From Marinobacter nauticus (GTDB lineage Bacteria > Pseudomonadota > Gammaproteobacteria > Enterobacterales > Shewanellaceae), in contig NZ_JAHVJZ010000003.1 of the NCBI RefSeq assembly GCF_019801015.1, positions 1 through 64,000 on the forward strand: a DNA stretch of 64,000 bases. The letters run 5' to 3'. The notes beneath the pieces were generated by a model that worked only from the letters and a program-made list of their open reading frames with translations, did no database searches and was not told where the DNA came from. Position 1 is the stretch's first letter. Each line of letters opens with the position of its first letter. This document shows, one piece after another, positions 35,207 to 45,523 of the stretch. The translations under genes were made by a program, and so were the position numbers.

Positions 35207-36589
35207 TTACTTGCGACGCCAGGTGGTGCCACCAGCACCGTCTTCCAGAACGATGCCCATGGCCGTCAGTTCATCGCGTGCAGCGTCCGCCGCTGCCCAG
35301 TCTTTGCTGGCACGAGCGTCGTTACGCGCTTTGATCAGACCTTCAATCTTCGCCACTTCATCTTCATCACCGCCGCCCTGCAGGAAAGCTTCCGGGTCTT
35401 GCTCAAGCAGACCCAGCACACCACCGAGCTTACGCATCAGCCCGGCCAGCTGAGCCGCCTGTTCCGCTTCGCCGTCCTCTTTGGTGATGTTCAGTTCGCG
35501 CGCCAGGTCAAACAGCACCGGCAGCGCTTCAGCGGTATTGAAGTCATCGTTCATCGCATCGTTGAAACGGCGAACGTGCTCGCTGTCCATATCCACCTCG
35601 GCGGCCGGAGTCACACCACGCAATGCGGTGTAGAGTCGCTCCAGTGCCGCGTGCGCCTGGTTGAGGTTCTCTTCCGAGTAGTTCAACTGGCTGCGGTAGT
35701 GGCTGGAAAGCAGGAAGTAACGCACCGACTCCGCTTCGTAGGCTTTCAGCACCTCACGAATGGTGAAGAAGTTGTTCAGAGACTTGGACATCTTCTCTTT
35801 GTTCACCTGAACCATGCCGGAGTGAATCCAGTAGTTCACGTAATTGGTGTCATGCGCACAGCAGCTTTGGGCTACTTCGTTTTCATGGTGCGGGAACATC
35901 AGGTCAGAGCCGCCGCCGTGAATGTCGAACACTTTGCCCAGGTGCTTGCCGTTCATGGCAGAACACTCAATGTGCCACCCCGGGCGGCCTGCGCCCCACG
36001 GAGAGTCCCAGCTCGGTTCGCCAGGCTTAGCGCTCTTCCACAGCGCAAAGTCCATCGGGTTGCGCTTGGTTTCGTCCACTTCCACGCGGGCACCGGATTG
36101 CAGCTGCTCCAGATCCTGACGGGACAGCCTGCCGTAGTCGGCAAAGGTCTTCACCTCAAACCAGACATCGCCGCCCGCGGTCACGTAAGCGTGGCCTTTG
36201 TCGATCAGGGTCTGGATGATGTCGATGATCTCACCCATATGGCCGGTAACCGTCGGCTCAATGTCCGGGCGCACCAGATTCAGTGCGTCGAAATCCTGGT
36301 ACATTGCCTGGGTAAATCGAGCCACCAGGGCCTCGCAGCTCTCGCCATTTTCGGCGGCACGCTTGATGATCTTGTCATCCACGTCGGTGATATTACGAAC
36401 GTAAGTCACCTCAAGGCCCTGACTACGCAGGTAGCGCACCATGGTGTCGAACGCGACATAGGTACGGGCATGGCCGATGTGACAGTAGTCGTAGATGGTT
36501 ACCCCGCACACATACAGGCCCACTTTGCCGGGCTCGATGGGTTGAAATGCCTCTTTCTGTCGGGTCAGGGTATTAAAGATCTGCAACAT
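35207..36589 (-). CDS. cysS: Cysteinyl-tRNA synthetase
   Basis: A 460-aa class I synthetase that charges tRNA-Cys. The HIGH motif is HIGH (37-40), KMSKS is at about 265-270 and the active-site zinc ligand C28 is in YVCGVT. The ATG at 36589 gives the family start [12 protein letters not shown]; a frame from 36625 adds 12 residues. It is divergent from ppiB. Confidence 0.98.
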   Translation of the reverse strand: MLQIFNTLTRQKEAFQPIEPGKVGLYVCGVTIYDYCHIGHARTYVAFDTMVRYLRSQGLEVTYVRNITDVDDKIIKRAAENGESCEALVARFTQAMYQDFDALNLVRPDIEPTVTGHMGEIIDIIQTLIDKGHAYVTAGGDVWFEVKTFADYGRLSRQDLEQLQSGARVEVDETKRNPMDFALWKSAKPGEPSWDSPWGAGRPGWHIECSAMNGKHLGKVFDIHGGGSDLMFPHHENEVAQSCCAHDTNYVNYWIHSGMVQVNKEKMSKSLNNFFTIREVLKAYEAESVRYFLLSSHYRSQLNYSEENLNQAHAALERLYTALRGVTPAAEVDMDSEHVRRFNDAMNDDFNTAEALPVLFDLARELNITKEDGEAEQAAQLAGLMRKLGGVLGLLEQDPEAFLQGGGDEDEVAKIEGLIKARNDARASKDWAAADAARDELTAMGIVLEDGAGGTTWRRK

Positions 36590-36730
36590 CGTTAATCTCG
36601 TAAATGCCAATGCCTTGGTGGCCAAAACAAAGACGGTAGTCTAACACGTAAAACACGGCGGTCGGTGAGCTTTTTCCCGGCGCGCCGATCCGATAGAATT
36701 TCGCTGATTATTCACAAAGAGAACGCACCC

Positions 36731-37225
36731 ATGGTGACACTGCATACCAACTTCGGCGCCATCAAACTGGCGCTGGACGCCGAAAAAGCCCCGAAAACTG
36801 TGGCCAACTTCCTCGAGTACGCCAACGAAGGCTTCTACGACGGCACCATCTTCCACCGCGTCATTGACGGTTTCATGATCCAGGGCGGCGGTTTCGACGC
36901 TGAAATGGCCCAGAAGCCGACCAAGGGCGGCATCCAGAATGAAGCCAGCAACGGCCTGTCCAACAAGACCGGTACCATTGCTATGGCCCGCACCCCGGAT
37001 CCGCACTCCGCCACCGCTCAGTTCTTCATCAACGTGAACGACAACAACTTCCTGGATTTCAAAAATGAATCCATGCAGGGCTTCGGCTACTGCGTATTCG
37101 GGGAAGTGGTTGAAGGTATGGACGTGGTGAACGCCATCAAAGGCGTATCCACCGGCAACTACGGTATGCACCAGGACGTACCGCTGGAAGCCGTGGTGAT
37201 TGAGAAAGTCACCGTTGAAGCCTGA
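36731..37225 (+). CDS. ppiB: Peptidyl-prolyl cis-trans isomerase B (cyclophilin)
   Basis: A 164-aa cytoplasmic cyclophilin. The catalytic arginine is in [13 protein letters not shown] (about 41-53), and QFFINV follows near 98. There is no signal peptide, so it is PpiB and not the periplasmic PpiA. The start at 36731 gives the family N-terminus [13 protein letters not shown]. It is divergent from cysS and its 3' end overlaps the proposed lpxH start. Confidence 0.96.
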   Translation: MVTLHTNFGAIKLALDAEKAPKTVANFLEYANEGFYDGTIFHRVIDGFMIQGGGFDAEMAQKPTKGGIQNEASNGLSNKTGTIAMARTPDPHSATAQFFINVNDNNFLDFKNESMQGFGYCVFGEVVEGMDVVNAIKGVSTGNYGMHQDVPLEAVVIEKVTVEA

Positions 37226-37967
37226 TACGCTGACTCAGAGGGCCGCGCAAGGCGGCCCTCGTACTCTGATCATCGGGGACCTTCACCTCTCCCCTACCCG
37301 GCCAGACATCACTCAGGCCTTCCACCGATTTCTTGAGAAAGAGATCGATGGTGCCGACGCACTCTATATCGTCGGCGACCTGTTTGAAGCCTGGATTGGC
37401 GACGATGACCTGACAGAGTTTTCCCTCTCTATCGCGGAAAAGCTCCACGCCGCCAGCCAGCGGGTTCCCATCTACTTCTGCCATGGCAACCGCGATTTTC
37501 TGCTTGGCCCCCGCTTTGCGCGGCGCTGCGGTATGACACTGCTGCCCGAACCGGAAGTGCTGGAGCTGTATGGGGAAACCACCCTGATTCTCCACGGAGA
37601 CAGCCTCTGCACCGAGGACCGCGAATATCAGAAATTCCGTCGTTTGCGTAACCGCCCCTGGTTCCGAATGATGGTGCTGTCACTGCCACTGGCACTGCGC
37701 CGTGGTCTCGCCCGTCGGGCCCGGGCCCGCAGCAAGATGTCCACGCAGATGAAAGACGCCCGCATTATGGACGTCAGCCCCACTGCCGTTGAGGCAATGA
37801 TGGACAAATACGGCGCACGCCGGCTGATCCACGGCCACACGCACCGTCCGGCCATTCACGACCTGCCGCAGCAGCGACAACGCATGGTGGTAGGTGACTG
37901 GTATACCCAGGACAGTGTGCTGGTGGTAACCCCCACCGACGCCACGCTCTACAGCAACGCGCTCTGA
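37200..37967 (+). CDS. lpxH: UDP-2,3-diacylglucosamine diphosphatase
   Basis: A metallophosphoesterase that hydrolyses UDP-2,3-diacylglucosamine to lipid X in lipid A synthesis, at the inner face of the inner membrane. The metal-binding motifs are clear: GDLHLSP, GDLFEAW, GNRDF, HGD and HGHTH. The start is uncertain. No ATG precedes the catalytic domain; TTG codons at 37200 and 37215 are the only usual options, and both give an extra 14-20 residues compared with E. coli LpxH (240 aa). It overlaps the end of ppiB. A strong hairpin (37238-37260) falls within the first codons. It is convergent with miaE. Confidence 0.9.
   Translation: MRKSPLKPDTLTQRAAQGGPRTLIIGDLHLSPTRPDITQAFHRFLEKEIDGADALYIVGDLFEAWIGDDDLTEFSLSIAEKLHAASQRVPIYFCHGNRDFLLGPRFARRCGMTLLPEPEVLELYGETTLILHGDSLCTEDREYQKFRRLRNRPWFRMMVLSLPLALRRGLARRARARSKMSTQMKDARIMDVSPTAVEAMMDKYGARRLIHGHTHRPAIHDLPQQRQRMVVGDWYTQDSVLVVTPTDATLYSNAL
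37238..37260. repeat. Hairpin between ppiB and lpxH
   Basis: GAGGGCCGC and GCGGCCCTC form a perfect 9-bp stem with a 5-nt loop, 13 nt after the ppiB stop and inside the 5' part of lpxH. There is no U-tract. It may be an mRNA 3'-end protector or limit lpxH translation. Confidence 0.65.
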
Positions 37968-37972
37968 TCCCG

Positions 37973-38692
37973 TTACGCCGGGACCCCGCTGTGAAAACGC
38001 AATTGCGGGTCCGGGCGTTCAATCAATGCCGCTTCAGCCTTGCCCAGTGCCTCAACCCGTTCCGTTATCGGCTCGGGACTGAATCGCTCGGCGAGCGCCA
38101 GATAATCCTGGTAGTGCCTCGCCTCGGAACGCAGCAGGGAGTGGTAAAACCGACCAAGTCGCTCATCCACGTGGGGAATAAGAGCGGCAAAGCGTTCGCA
38201 GCTGCGCGCTTCGATGTAGGCGCCGATGATAAGGCGGTCCACCAGCGCCTCCGGCTCGGTTTTTCGCGCCACCGCCAGCAGCTCATTGGCATAGCGGGAA
38301 GCCGACACCGCACCGTATCTCACGCCGCGCTCCGCCATGATTTCCAACACCTGTTCAAAGTGATGAAGCTCTTCTCGCACCAGCAGAAACAGCTTATCCA
38401 CCATCTCAGACTTGTGGCTGATGACCGGGGTCGCCGGCCGGTTGGCCAGCAACTCCGACGGCGCCATTCGGCCAAAGGATACCGCTTCATATGGGCCAAG
38501 CCACTCCCGCATCGCCTGCTCAGGCACGGCGTCATAACGGCGCATCAGCCGGACAGCGGCCTGAGCCGCTTTCAGCTCGCAGTTGCAGTGGTCAATCAAC
38601 AGGGTAGCGGGATCGGCTGCGGCAGCATGCAGCCAGCGCTCGGGGGTGGGGCATTTCAGAAAGTTCAGAATGGGGTCCAGCAGGGCGCTCAC
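37973..38692 (-). CDS. miaE: tRNA-(ms2io6A)-hydroxylase
   Basis: A 239-aa diiron enzyme that hydroxylates ms2i6A37 in tRNAs that read UNN codons. Ferritin-like metal motifs are seen: REELHHFEQV, EARSCERF and EARHYQDYL. It is convergent with lpxH (5-nt gap). Confidence 0.94.
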   Translation of the reverse strand: MSALLDPILNFLKCPTPERWLHAAAADPATLLIDHCNCELKAAQAAVRLMRRYDAVPEQAMREWLGPYEAVSFGRMAPSELLANRPATPVISHKSEMVDKLFLLVREELHHFEQVLEIMAERGVRYGAVSASRYANELLAVARKTEPEALVDRLIIGAYIEARSCERFAALIPHVDERLGRFYHSLLRSEARHYQDYLALAERFSPEPITERVEALGKAEAALIERPDPQLRFHSGVPA

Positions 38693-38868
38693 AGAGACTC
38701 CTTTTCACACGGGCGGGCCAGCAACAGCCAGCAGTATACCGGATCAACCCACAAACAAAGGCTTGACTCCCCCTCAACATTCACCAATAACTAAGAGGTG
38801 AGCAGTAGTTGTACCGTCTGAAGTGACTGACGATAACGCACAGTGACGTAGAGGAAAGGATTATAACT

Positions 38869-39468
38869 ATGATTCTCAATCATTTATGGGGTTTGTACGC
38901 CCACCCGAAGCAGGAGTGGAAGACCATCGAGCGAAGCCATGAAGGCTTCTCTGCGAGTCTTATTCACATCATGATCATCGCCCTTATTCCAGCCATTTGC
39001 GGGTATTTCGCTACCGCGCACATTGGTTGGAGCATTGGCGCCGGTGATCCCATCCGCCTGACCCAGGCCAGCGCCGTTAAGATTGCCGGAGCCATGTATG
39101 TGGCCCTGATCGGTGGGGTTTTCGCCCTGGCGTACCTGGCCAACTGGATGGCAAAAACGTTTGGCGCCAAGCCGGACTTTTCCCAGGCGCTGGAGCTGGC
39201 GGCCTACACCGCAACCCCGCTCTTTATGGTGGGATTTGCCGCCCTGTATCCGGAGCTCTGGTTCCTGATGGTGGCCGGACTCGCCGGTGTTACCTACTCC
39301 GTCTATCTGCTGTATTCCGGTGTGCCCATCCTGATGAACATCCCGGAAGAGCGCGGATTTATCTACGCCAGCTCGCTGGTGACCTGCGGCCTTGTGCTGC
39401 TGGTGGCCATTATGGCCAGCTCGGTGATTCTGTGGAGTTATGGCTTCGGCCCGGCCTATATGGGCTGA
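38869..39468 (+). CDS. Yip1 family inner-membrane protein (YohC-like)
   Basis: A 199-aa membrane protein with about five to six predicted membrane segments and the N-terminal pattern MILNHLWGLYAHPKQEWKTI. It resembles E. coli YohC (Yip1/DUF1282 family); the length is the same. The function is unknown. It has AGGAAAGG upstream of the ATG and ends at a shared terminator with purF. It is a single-gene unit, divergent from miaE. Confidence 0.85.
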   Translation: MILNHLWGLYAHPKQEWKTIERSHEGFSASLIHIMIIALIPAICGYFATAHIGWSIGAGDPIRLTQASAVKIAGAMYVALIGGVFALAYLANWMAKTFGAKPDFSQALELAAYTATPLFMVGFAALYPELWFLMVAGLAGVTYSVYLLYSGVPILMNIPEERGFIYASSLVTCGLVLLVAIMASSVILWSYGFGPAYMG

Positions 39469-39481
39469 ACCTGACTGGCAG

Positions 39482-39511
39482 AAAAAAACGCGCCCTGGGG
39501 CGCGTTTTTTT
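39482..39511. terminator. Bidirectional terminator between the Yip1 gene and purF
   Basis: ACGCGCCC-TG-GGGCGCGT flanked by A7 and T7. It serves both convergent genes. Confidence 0.95.
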
Positions 39512-39529
39512 GTGGAGTATCAACGCCGC

Positions 39530-41044
39530 TTACGGATGGCAGACGTTGTGGATCTCCAGGTTGGTGCTCTGTTCGGAATCGCGGGCCGTTTTGGCGTTGT
39601 CGTTACGGGACGCATTCAGGCGGTCCAGGTAGGCCTGATCCACATCGCTGGTCACGTAATGGCCGTTAAACACCGAGGTTTCGAAGTGCTGAATCGCCTC
39701 GTTGCCTTCGCGAACGGCCGCTTCCAGATCCGGCAGGTCCTGGAAAATCAGACCGTCGGCACCGATCAACTCGCGGATCTCCTCCACGTCACGGCCATAA
39801 CCAATCAGCTCGTTCGGGCTGGGCATGTCGATACCGTAAACGTTGGGGAAACGGATCTCCGGGGCCGCGGACGCGAAGTACACCTTGTTGGCGCCACTCT
39901 CACGGGCCATATCGATGATCTGCTGGGAAGTGGTGCCCCGCACAATGGAGTCGTCCACCAGCAGCACGTTCTTGCCTTTGAACTCATCGCTGATCGGGTT
40001 GAGCTTGCGGCGCACCGATTTCTTGCGCTCGTTCTGGCCCGGCATGATGAAGGTACGGCCAATGTAGCGGTTCTTCACAAAGCCCTGACGGTAAGGCAGT
40101 TCCAGTTCGTTGGCGATCTGAAGTGCGATGTCGCAGGAGGTTTCCGGGATCGGAATCACCACGTCGATGTCGTGATCTTCCCATTCACGGGCGATCTTGG
40201 CGCCCAGTTTACGACCCATGTTGACCCGGCTGGCATAAACAGAGATGCCATCGAGCATGGAGTCCGGACGGGCGAAATACACAAACTCGAAGATGCAGGG
40301 AACGTGCTGAGGGGCATCGGCACACTGCTGGGTGAACAGTTGGCCTTTGCGATCCACGAAGATCGCTTCACCCGGTGCCACATCGCGCATGCGGGCAAAA
40401 CCGACCGCATCCAGCGCCACGCTTTCCGATGCCACCATGTACTCGGTACCCAGCTCGGTCTCTTTCTTACCGAGCACCAGCGGACGGATGCCGTTGGGAT
40501 CGCGGAACGCCAGCATACCCTGGCCAACCACCAGTGCCACGGAGGCGTACGCGCCGCGCACCTGACGATGCAGGTTGCGTACCGCCGCGAACACGTCCTC
40601 AGCGGTCAGCTCCTGGCCCGGGATCATCTGCAGTTCGTGCGCCAGCACGTTAAGCATCAGTTCGGAGTCGGAAGTGGTGTTGATGTGGCGACGCATGCTG
40701 CGCATCGCATCGGTCAGTTCATCCGCATTGGTCAGGTTGCCATTGTGGGCAAGAGTGATACCAAAAGGAGAGTTAACGTAGAAAGGCTGAGCTTCCGACG
40801 AGCTGGAGCTGCCGGCGGTAGGGTAGCGCACGTGGCCGATGCCACTGGTGCCCTGAAGACGATGCATGTGCTTAATTTCAAACACATCCTTCACCAGGCC
40901 ATTGGCCTTACGAAGGCGGAAGGCGTCTCCGTCCACGGTCACAATGCCAGCGGCGTCCTGGCCGCGATGCTGCAGGACAGTCAGGGCATCATAGATGACC
41001 TGATTGACTGGATAGTGACCGACGATTCCGACGATACCACACAT
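39530..41044 (-). CDS. purF: Amidophosphoribosyltransferase
   Basis: A 504-aa enzyme that makes 5-phosphoribosylamine from PRPP and glutamine, the first committed step of purine synthesis. C2 (MCGIVG) is the glutaminase nucleophile. The PRPP loop reads [14 protein letters not shown] near 360-373. It follows cvpA after 50 nt, as in E. coli, so both are probably cotranscribed. I found no clear PurR box in front of cvpA. Confidence 0.98.
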   Translation of the reverse strand: MCGIVGIVGHYPVNQVIYDALTVLQHRGQDAAGIVTVDGDAFRLRKANGLVKDVFEIKHMHRLQGTSGIGHVRYPTAGSSSSSEAQPFYVNSPFGITLAHNGNLTNADELTDAMRSMRRHINTTSDSELMLNVLAHELQMIPGQELTAEDVFAAVRNLHRQVRGAYASVALVVGQGMLAFRDPNGIRPLVLGKKETELGTEYMVASESVALDAVGFARMRDVAPGEAIFVDRKGQLFTQQCADAPQHVPCIFEFVYFARPDSMLDGISVYASRVNMGRKLGAKIAREWEDHDIDVVIPIPETSCDIALQIANELELPYRQGFVKNRYIGRTFIMPGQNERKKSVRRKLNPISDEFKGKNVLLVDDSIVRGTTSQQIIDMARESGANKVYFASAAPEIRFPNVYGIDMPSPNELIGYGRDVEEIRELIGADGLIFQDLPDLEAAVREGNEAIQHFETSVFNGHYVTSDVDQAYLDRLNASRNDNAKTARDSEQSTNLEIHNVCHP

Positions 41045-41094
41045 TATTGAAAGTCCTCACAAAGGTCGATGTTCTATTTTAGGGCTTGTTGTTA

Positions 41095-41577
41095 TTAGGT
41101 TCGGAAACTGGAGGATTGCTCCAGGTAATCAAAAAACCATTGGATCACCACGCCGAACTCAGGGATCAGCACGGAGTCCTTCCACCACTCGGCGTCCGAG
41201 GCACCGGTGAAGGAATCCAGGAAAAACAGCGCCGCCGCCACGACCAGCACACCACGTACTGCGCCAAAGCAGACGCCCAATACCCGGTCAGTACCGGACA
41301 GGCCGGTCTTGTCGACCAGTTGGCCTACCAGGTAATTCACCAGCGATCCCAGAATCAGGGTACAGACGAAAAGGATGGCAATTGCCGCCCCTTTTCGCAT
41401 CATAGGATCACTGAGCTGAGTCAGATATACCGCCAGATCTTCATAGAATCGGCTGGAGATGAAAAAAGCCGCGACCCAAACCACCAGGGACATGGCCTCG
41501 CGGGCAAATCCGCGAATCAGGCTGATAACGACAGATAGGCCGACAACGGCCAGGATTGCGTAGTCAAACCACACCAT
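41095..41577 (-). CDS. cvpA: Colicin V production protein
   Basis: A 160-aa inner-membrane protein with four predicted membrane segments. In E. coli it is needed for colicin V production and affects purine operon context and envelope robustness; its molecular role is not known. The ATG at 41577 gives the same N-terminus (MVWFDYAI) as E. coli. A GTG two codons upstream (41583) has a better-spaced AGGA and is a real alternative. It is upstream of purF. Confidence 0.92.
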   Translation of the reverse strand: MVWFDYAILAVVGLSVVISLIRGFAREAMSLVVWVAAFFISSRFYEDLAVYLTQLSDPMMRKGAAIAILFVCTLILGSLVNYLVGQLVDKTGLSGTDRVLGVCFGAVRGVLVVAAALFFLDSFTGASDAEWWKDSVLIPEFGVVIQWFFDYLEQSSSFRT

Positions 41578-41685
41578 GGTCACACGTTATTCCTTCCAAT
41601 ATTGTAATGCGCGGCGATCCTACCAGAACCACCGCCCTTTCTCACTACCCCCTGCCACCGCATCGGCGTCGCCGCCAGACAGGCA

Positions 41686-41709
41686 GAAAAAAGCCCGCGG
41701 GAGCGGGCT
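41686..41709 (-). terminator. Intrinsic terminator of dedD
   Basis: GCCCGC and GCGGGC (41693-41698 and 41703-41708), then six T on the minus strand, directly after the dedD stop. It ends the accD-folC-dedD operon. Confidence 0.93.
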
Positions 41710-42288
41710 TCACATCTGCAACGGATCATACTGAACCAACTGGCTTTGCAGACCCAGCTCTTTGGCCAGACGCGTCTGCTCATTCTTCAGCTTTTCACGG
41801 GACACTTCCGGGCCCACATAGACCACGGTCAGCTCACCGTTCACCGGCGTCGATGGGACGGTGTAGGCACGGTAGCCTTTGGACCGCAGATTGGTGACCA
41901 GCCGGGTAACGTTGCCCGCATCCCGGAAACTGCCCAGTCGAATCGCCCAACCGGCCTGCTTAGGCTCGGGGGTGGGCTTCGCTTTGCTCTCCGCCGGGGC
42001 TGCAGGCTGGGGGCGGGCCTCCGCCTGGGGCCGCTGAGCAACCTCAGCGCCTGCGTCGGTGTCTTCCAGCAGCTCTGCCACCTCACTGGGCTCATCTTGC
42101 TCAATCGGCAAATAGGCCGTTTCGGAAGCACCAGCGGTGGTGGTGCTCGGCCGCAGCGGGATGGTGGCAAAATGCTCCTCCACTGACGCTTTCTGGCCGT
42201 TCAGCAGTTCCGGCAGGAACAGAACGCCCAGGGCGGTCAGTACCACGATGCCGACAATGCGGTTCTGAAGCTGTTTGGGCAATGTCAT
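41710..42288 (-). CDS. dedD: SPOR domain protein DedD
   Basis: A 192-aa cell-division protein with a single membrane segment near the N-terminus (about 11-27), a Pro/Ala/Glu-rich linker in the periplasm and a C-terminal SPOR domain (about 110-190) that binds septal peptidoglycan. The start at 42288 overlaps the folC stop (ATGA). A TTG 15 nt upstream is possible because GGAG directly abuts the ATG. Confidence 0.92.
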   Translation of the reverse strand: MTLPKQLQNRIVGIVVLTALGVLFLPELLNGQKASVEEHFATIPLRPSTTTAGASETAYLPIEQDEPSEVAELLEDTDAGAEVAQRPQAEARPQPAAPAESKAKPTPEPKQAGWAIRLGSFRDAGNVTRLVTNLRSKGYRAYTVPSTPVNGELTVVYVGPEVSREKLKNEQTRLAKELGLQSQLVQYDPLQM

Positions 42289-43535
42289 CTCCTCGTTTGC
42301 CAATGCGCTTTGGCCTGGGCAACAGTGTAAAAGGAGCCAAACACGATGACCAGATCCCCGCGCTGCGCATCTTGCACCGCCGCGTCCAGGGCATCACCAA
42401 CCGACTCAAAGGTTGCCCCGCCCTGCACGACCGTCGCCAAACGGTTTGCGTCCGCGCCTCTCGGGCCACTCAGTGGCGCAAGATACCATTGACTGACCAC
42501 CGGCATCATCGCCGCCAGCGTGGCATCAATGTCTTTGTCCTTCAGCATGCCGCACACCGCCCGCACCCGGGCCACCGGCTGGGTAGCCAGCCATTGTGCC
42601 AGGTGGCGCGCAGCGTGAGGGTTATGGGCCACATCCACCACGATGCGCGGCGCGTCGCACAGCGGCTCCAGTCGTCCCTCAACCCGGGTTTGCTTCAGCC
42701 CGGCGCTCACGGCGTCCGGCGCCAGCTTAGGCCAGAGGCGTTCGAGGGCCGCCAGCGCGGTCACCGCATTGTCCCGGGGAATATGGGGCAAGGGCAACGC
42801 GTCCAATTGCCAGTGGGCACCGCGGAATCGCCACGCGGTGTCACCGAATTCCGCGTCGAAGTCCTGCCCGCGCTGGCACAGTTGTGCCCCGATTCGCTCA
42901 GCTTCCTCCGCCACCGTCACCGGCGGGTTGGGTTCGCCGCAGATCGCCGGACGCTGAAGCCGGAACACGCCCGCCTTTTCCCGCCCGACGCTTTCCCGGG
43001 TGTCACCGAGGTACTCCTGATGATCCAGGTCCACCGAGGTGATCACCGCCAGGTCCGCATCAATCAGATTGGTGGCATCCAGGCGGCCGCCCAGGCCCAC
43101 CTCAAGCAACACCACCTCCGGCTGGTGCCGGGCAAACAGGTGCAGAGCGCCCAGGGTGGAGTATTCGAAGAAGGTCAGAGAGGTGTCGCCCTGCGCCGCC
43201 GAGATCGCCTGAAACGCCTCAACGTGCTCCGATTCAGGACGCTCCTGCCCATTGATGCGCACCCGCTCGGTGTAGCGTTCGATATGGGGAGAACTGAACA
43301 CCCCCACACTGAACCCGGCCGCCATCAGCACATTCTCCAGCAAGGCACAGGTGGTGCCCTTGCCATTGGTGCCGGCAACGATAATCACCCGGCTGTTGGG
43401 CAGGGTATCCAGTTTCAGGGTTTGGGCGACGGAACGGACCCGGGTCAGGCCTAAATCGATTTCGGAGGGGTGCAGCGCAAGGATATGGTCAAGCCACTCC
43501 GCCAGGGAGTGGCTTGAAAAGGGACGAGCACTCAT
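42285..43535 (-). CDS. folC: Bifunctional folylpolyglutamate/dihydrofolate synthase
   Basis: A 416-aa Mur-ligase-type enzyme that adds glutamate to dihydropteroate and to folates. The P-loop is GTNGKGTT (55-62); [12 protein letters not shown] near 143 and DVAHNP near 301 are family signatures. It overlaps accD and dedD by four bases each (ATGA), giving strong translational coupling. Confidence 0.96.
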   Translation of the reverse strand: MSARPFSSHSLAEWLDHILALHPSEIDLGLTRVRSVAQTLKLDTLPNSRVIIVAGTNGKGTTCALLENVLMAAGFSVGVFSSPHIERYTERVRINGQERPESEHVEAFQAISAAQGDTSLTFFEYSTLGALHLFARHQPEVVLLEVGLGGRLDATNLIDADLAVITSVDLDHQEYLGDTRESVGREKAGVFRLQRPAICGEPNPPVTVAEEAERIGAQLCQRGQDFDAEFGDTAWRFRGAHWQLDALPLPHIPRDNAVTALAALERLWPKLAPDAVSAGLKQTRVEGRLEPLCDAPRIVVDVAHNPHAARHLAQWLATQPVARVRAVCGMLKDKDIDATLAAMMPVVSQWYLAPLSGPRGADANRLATVVQGGATFESVGDALDAAVQDAQRGDLVIVFGSFYTVAQAKAHWQTRR

Positions 43536-44407
43536 GCAGAGGCTTCAACCGCGATGGCGTCGTTATGGGTAAACTTGGCCAGCAGGCGCGCCACGGTGTC
43601 GCGCATTTCACGGCGGTCCACGATCATGTCGATGGCGCCTTTCTCCAGCAGGAACTCACTGCGCTGGAACCCTTCCGGCAGCTTTTCACGCACGGTCTGT
43701 TCGATCACGCGGGGGCCGGCAAAACCGATCAGCGCGTTGGGTTCACCGATGTTAACGTCACCCAGCATCGCCAGACTGGCGGAAACGCCGCCCATGGTGG
43801 GGTCGGTCAGCACGGAGATAAAGGGCAGGCCACGCTCACTCATGCGAGCCAGTGCGGCGGAGGTCTTGGCCATCTGCATCAGGGAAAACAGCGCTTCCTG
43901 CATGCGGGCACCACCGGAAGCGGAGAAACACACCAGCGGCAGGTTCTTCTCAAGACACACCTCAACGGCGCGAACAAAACGCGCTCCGACTACGGACGCC
44001 ATAGAGCCGCCCATATAGGAAAATTCAAACGCACAGGCCACCACCGGCATGCCGTGCAGCGATCCTTCCATGGCGATCAGGGCGTCCTTCTCACCGCTGG
44101 CTTTTTCGGCCTGGCTGATGCGGTCTTTGTACTTTTTGCTGTCGCGGAACTTCAGAATGTCCTGAGGCTCGAGCTCTGCGCCCAACTCACGGGTGCTGTC
44201 CGCGTCCAGGAAGCGGAGCAGACGATCCCGCGCAGGGATGCGCATGTGGTGGTCACACTTGGGACACACCTCAAGATTACGCTCAAGCTCTACCCGATAG
44301 AGGATCTGGTCACACTTATCGCACTTGCTCCATACCCCTTCCGGGACACTGCGGCGACGATCGGAGACCGCTTTACTCTTAGGCAGGATCTTCTTTAACC
44401 AGCTCAT
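43532..44407 (-). CDS. accD: Acetyl-CoA carboxylase carboxyltransferase beta subunit
   Basis: A 291-aa subunit of acetyl-CoA carboxylase, which makes malonyl-CoA for fatty-acid synthesis. The N-terminal zinc ribbon uses C29, C32, C48 and C51. The CT domain follows, with [10 protein letters not shown] near 158. In E. coli the zinc domain also binds the accA and accD mRNA. A small TAGGCC/GGCCTA stem (44427-44444) lies in its leader. It is the first gene of accD-folC-dedD. Confidence 0.97.
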   Translation of the reverse strand: MSWLKKILPKSKAVSDRRRSVPEGVWSKCDKCDQILYRVELERNLEVCPKCDHHMRIPARDRLLRFLDADSTRELGAELEPQDILKFRDSKKYKDRISQAEKASGEKDALIAMEGSLHGMPVVACAFEFSYMGGSMASVVGARFVRAVEVCLEKNLPLVCFSASGGARMQEALFSLMQMAKTSAALARMSERGLPFISVLTDPTMGGVSASLAMLGDVNIGEPNALIGFAGPRVIEQTVREKLPEGFQRSEFLLEKGAIDMIVDRREMRDTVARLLAKFTHNDAIAVEASA

Positions 44408-44654
44408 TTACAGTCCTGTATCCGTTTAGGCCATCTTGGGCCTATCTGTTTCGAACCGGCAGGGATATTGGTGGAAGGCTGACCAAACGGCCAGGGACGC
44501 CTTAACAGACAGCCAATATGCCGGAATTAGAATGGCAAACATTAAACCACAAGGGGGTTTAGGGGGCTAACGAAAACTGGTCATACCCGGTGAACCCCCT
44601 CAATAGAGCGGCGAACACCGGCGAAAACTCAAGCTTCGTATCACTTTTGTATGT
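44408..44654. other. Intergenic region between accD and truA
   Basis: 247 bases without a gene. It should hold the accD promoter on the minus strand; TTGTGG-N17-TAATTC around 44520-44550 is a weak candidate. The truA 3' side has no clear terminator. Confidence 0.5.
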
Positions 44655-45446
44655 TTATAGCGGATCAGGAAGAAACAGGGGGCCTGGTTCAGCCCTGGGC
44701 AGGCCAAACTGGTCGGGGTAATCCACTTCCACCAGATACAGCCCCTCCGCCTTGGCGGTGGCCGCTGCGAGGTTGCGATCCTTACCAGCCAGCAGTTCGG
44801 CAATCCACTCCACCGGCTGGTTGCCCATGCCCACTTCCATCAGCGAGCCGGCAATGTTGCGCACCATATGGTGCACAAACGCGTTGGCTTTGATGTCGAT
44901 GATCACGTACTTGCCCTGCCGGGTGACGCGCAGATGGTGGATGTTGCGCCAGGGCGTACGCGACTGGCACTGAATCGCCCGAAACGCGCTGAAGTCATTT
45001 TCGCCAAGCAACTGCTGCCCGGCGGCATGCATCAGGGCTTCATCCAGCGGATGGTGATAGTGGCTGACGCCGTGGCGAAGAATGCCCGGACGCAGACGAT
45101 TGTTGTAGATGACGTAACGGTAACGACGGGCCGTTGCCGAGAAACGGGCATGGAATTCGTCGCTGACCTCCTGGGCCCAGCGTACGGCGATGCCATCCGG
45201 AAGATTGGCATTCAAGCCCAGTGTCCAGGCGGCGGGGCGACGGTCAAACTGCGCATCGAAATGCACCACCTGCCCGGTGGCATGAACACCGGCGTCGGTG
45301 CGGCCGGCACAGACCACCTCAACCGGATGGTTCGCCACTTTGGCGATGGCGGCTTCCAGGCGCTCCTGCACCCCAACCACCTCGCGCTGGCGCTGCCAGC
45401 CATAATAGCCGTGGCCATCGTATTCAATGCCTAATGCGATCCGCAT
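44655..45446 (-). CDS. truA: tRNA pseudouridine(38-40) synthase
   Basis: A 263-aa enzyme that isomerises U38-U40 of the tRNA anticodon arm. The catalytic aspartate is D51 in [10 protein letters not shown]. The ATG at 45446 has AGGGGG 4-5 nt upstream; an ATG at 45461 would lack such a site. It lies between fimV and accD, as in related genomes. Confidence 0.96.
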   Translation of the reverse strand: MRIALGIEYDGHGYYGWQRQREVVGVQERLEAAIAKVANHPVEVVCAGRTDAGVHATGQVVHFDAQFDRRPAAWTLGLNANLPDGIAVRWAQEVSDEFHARFSATARRYRYVIYNNRLRPGILRHGVSHYHHPLDEALMHAAGQQLLGENDFSAFRAIQCQSRTPWRNIHHLRVTRQGKYVIIDIKANAFVHHMVRNIAGSLMEVGMGNQPVEWIAELLAGKDRNLAAATAKAEGLYLVEVDYPDQFGLPRAEPGPLFLPDPL

Positions 45447-45486
45447 ATTGCCCCCTGTCATGCTTTAGGGGGCGCATTATAGCGGC

Positions 45487-45516
45487 GAAAAAAAACGGCG
45501 GCCATCGCCACCGTTT
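45487..45516 (-). terminator. Intrinsic terminator of fimV
   Basis: ACGGTGGC pairs with GCCGCCGT (one G-T pair) and is followed by eight T on the minus strand, 9 nt after the fimV stop. Confidence 0.85.
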
Positions 45517-45523
45517 CCTTTTT

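Noticed and set aside
41584-41690. Search for a PurR box in front of cvpA-purF
   Set aside because: No sequence close to ACGCAAACGTTTGCGT was found in the leader, so no purine operator is claimed.
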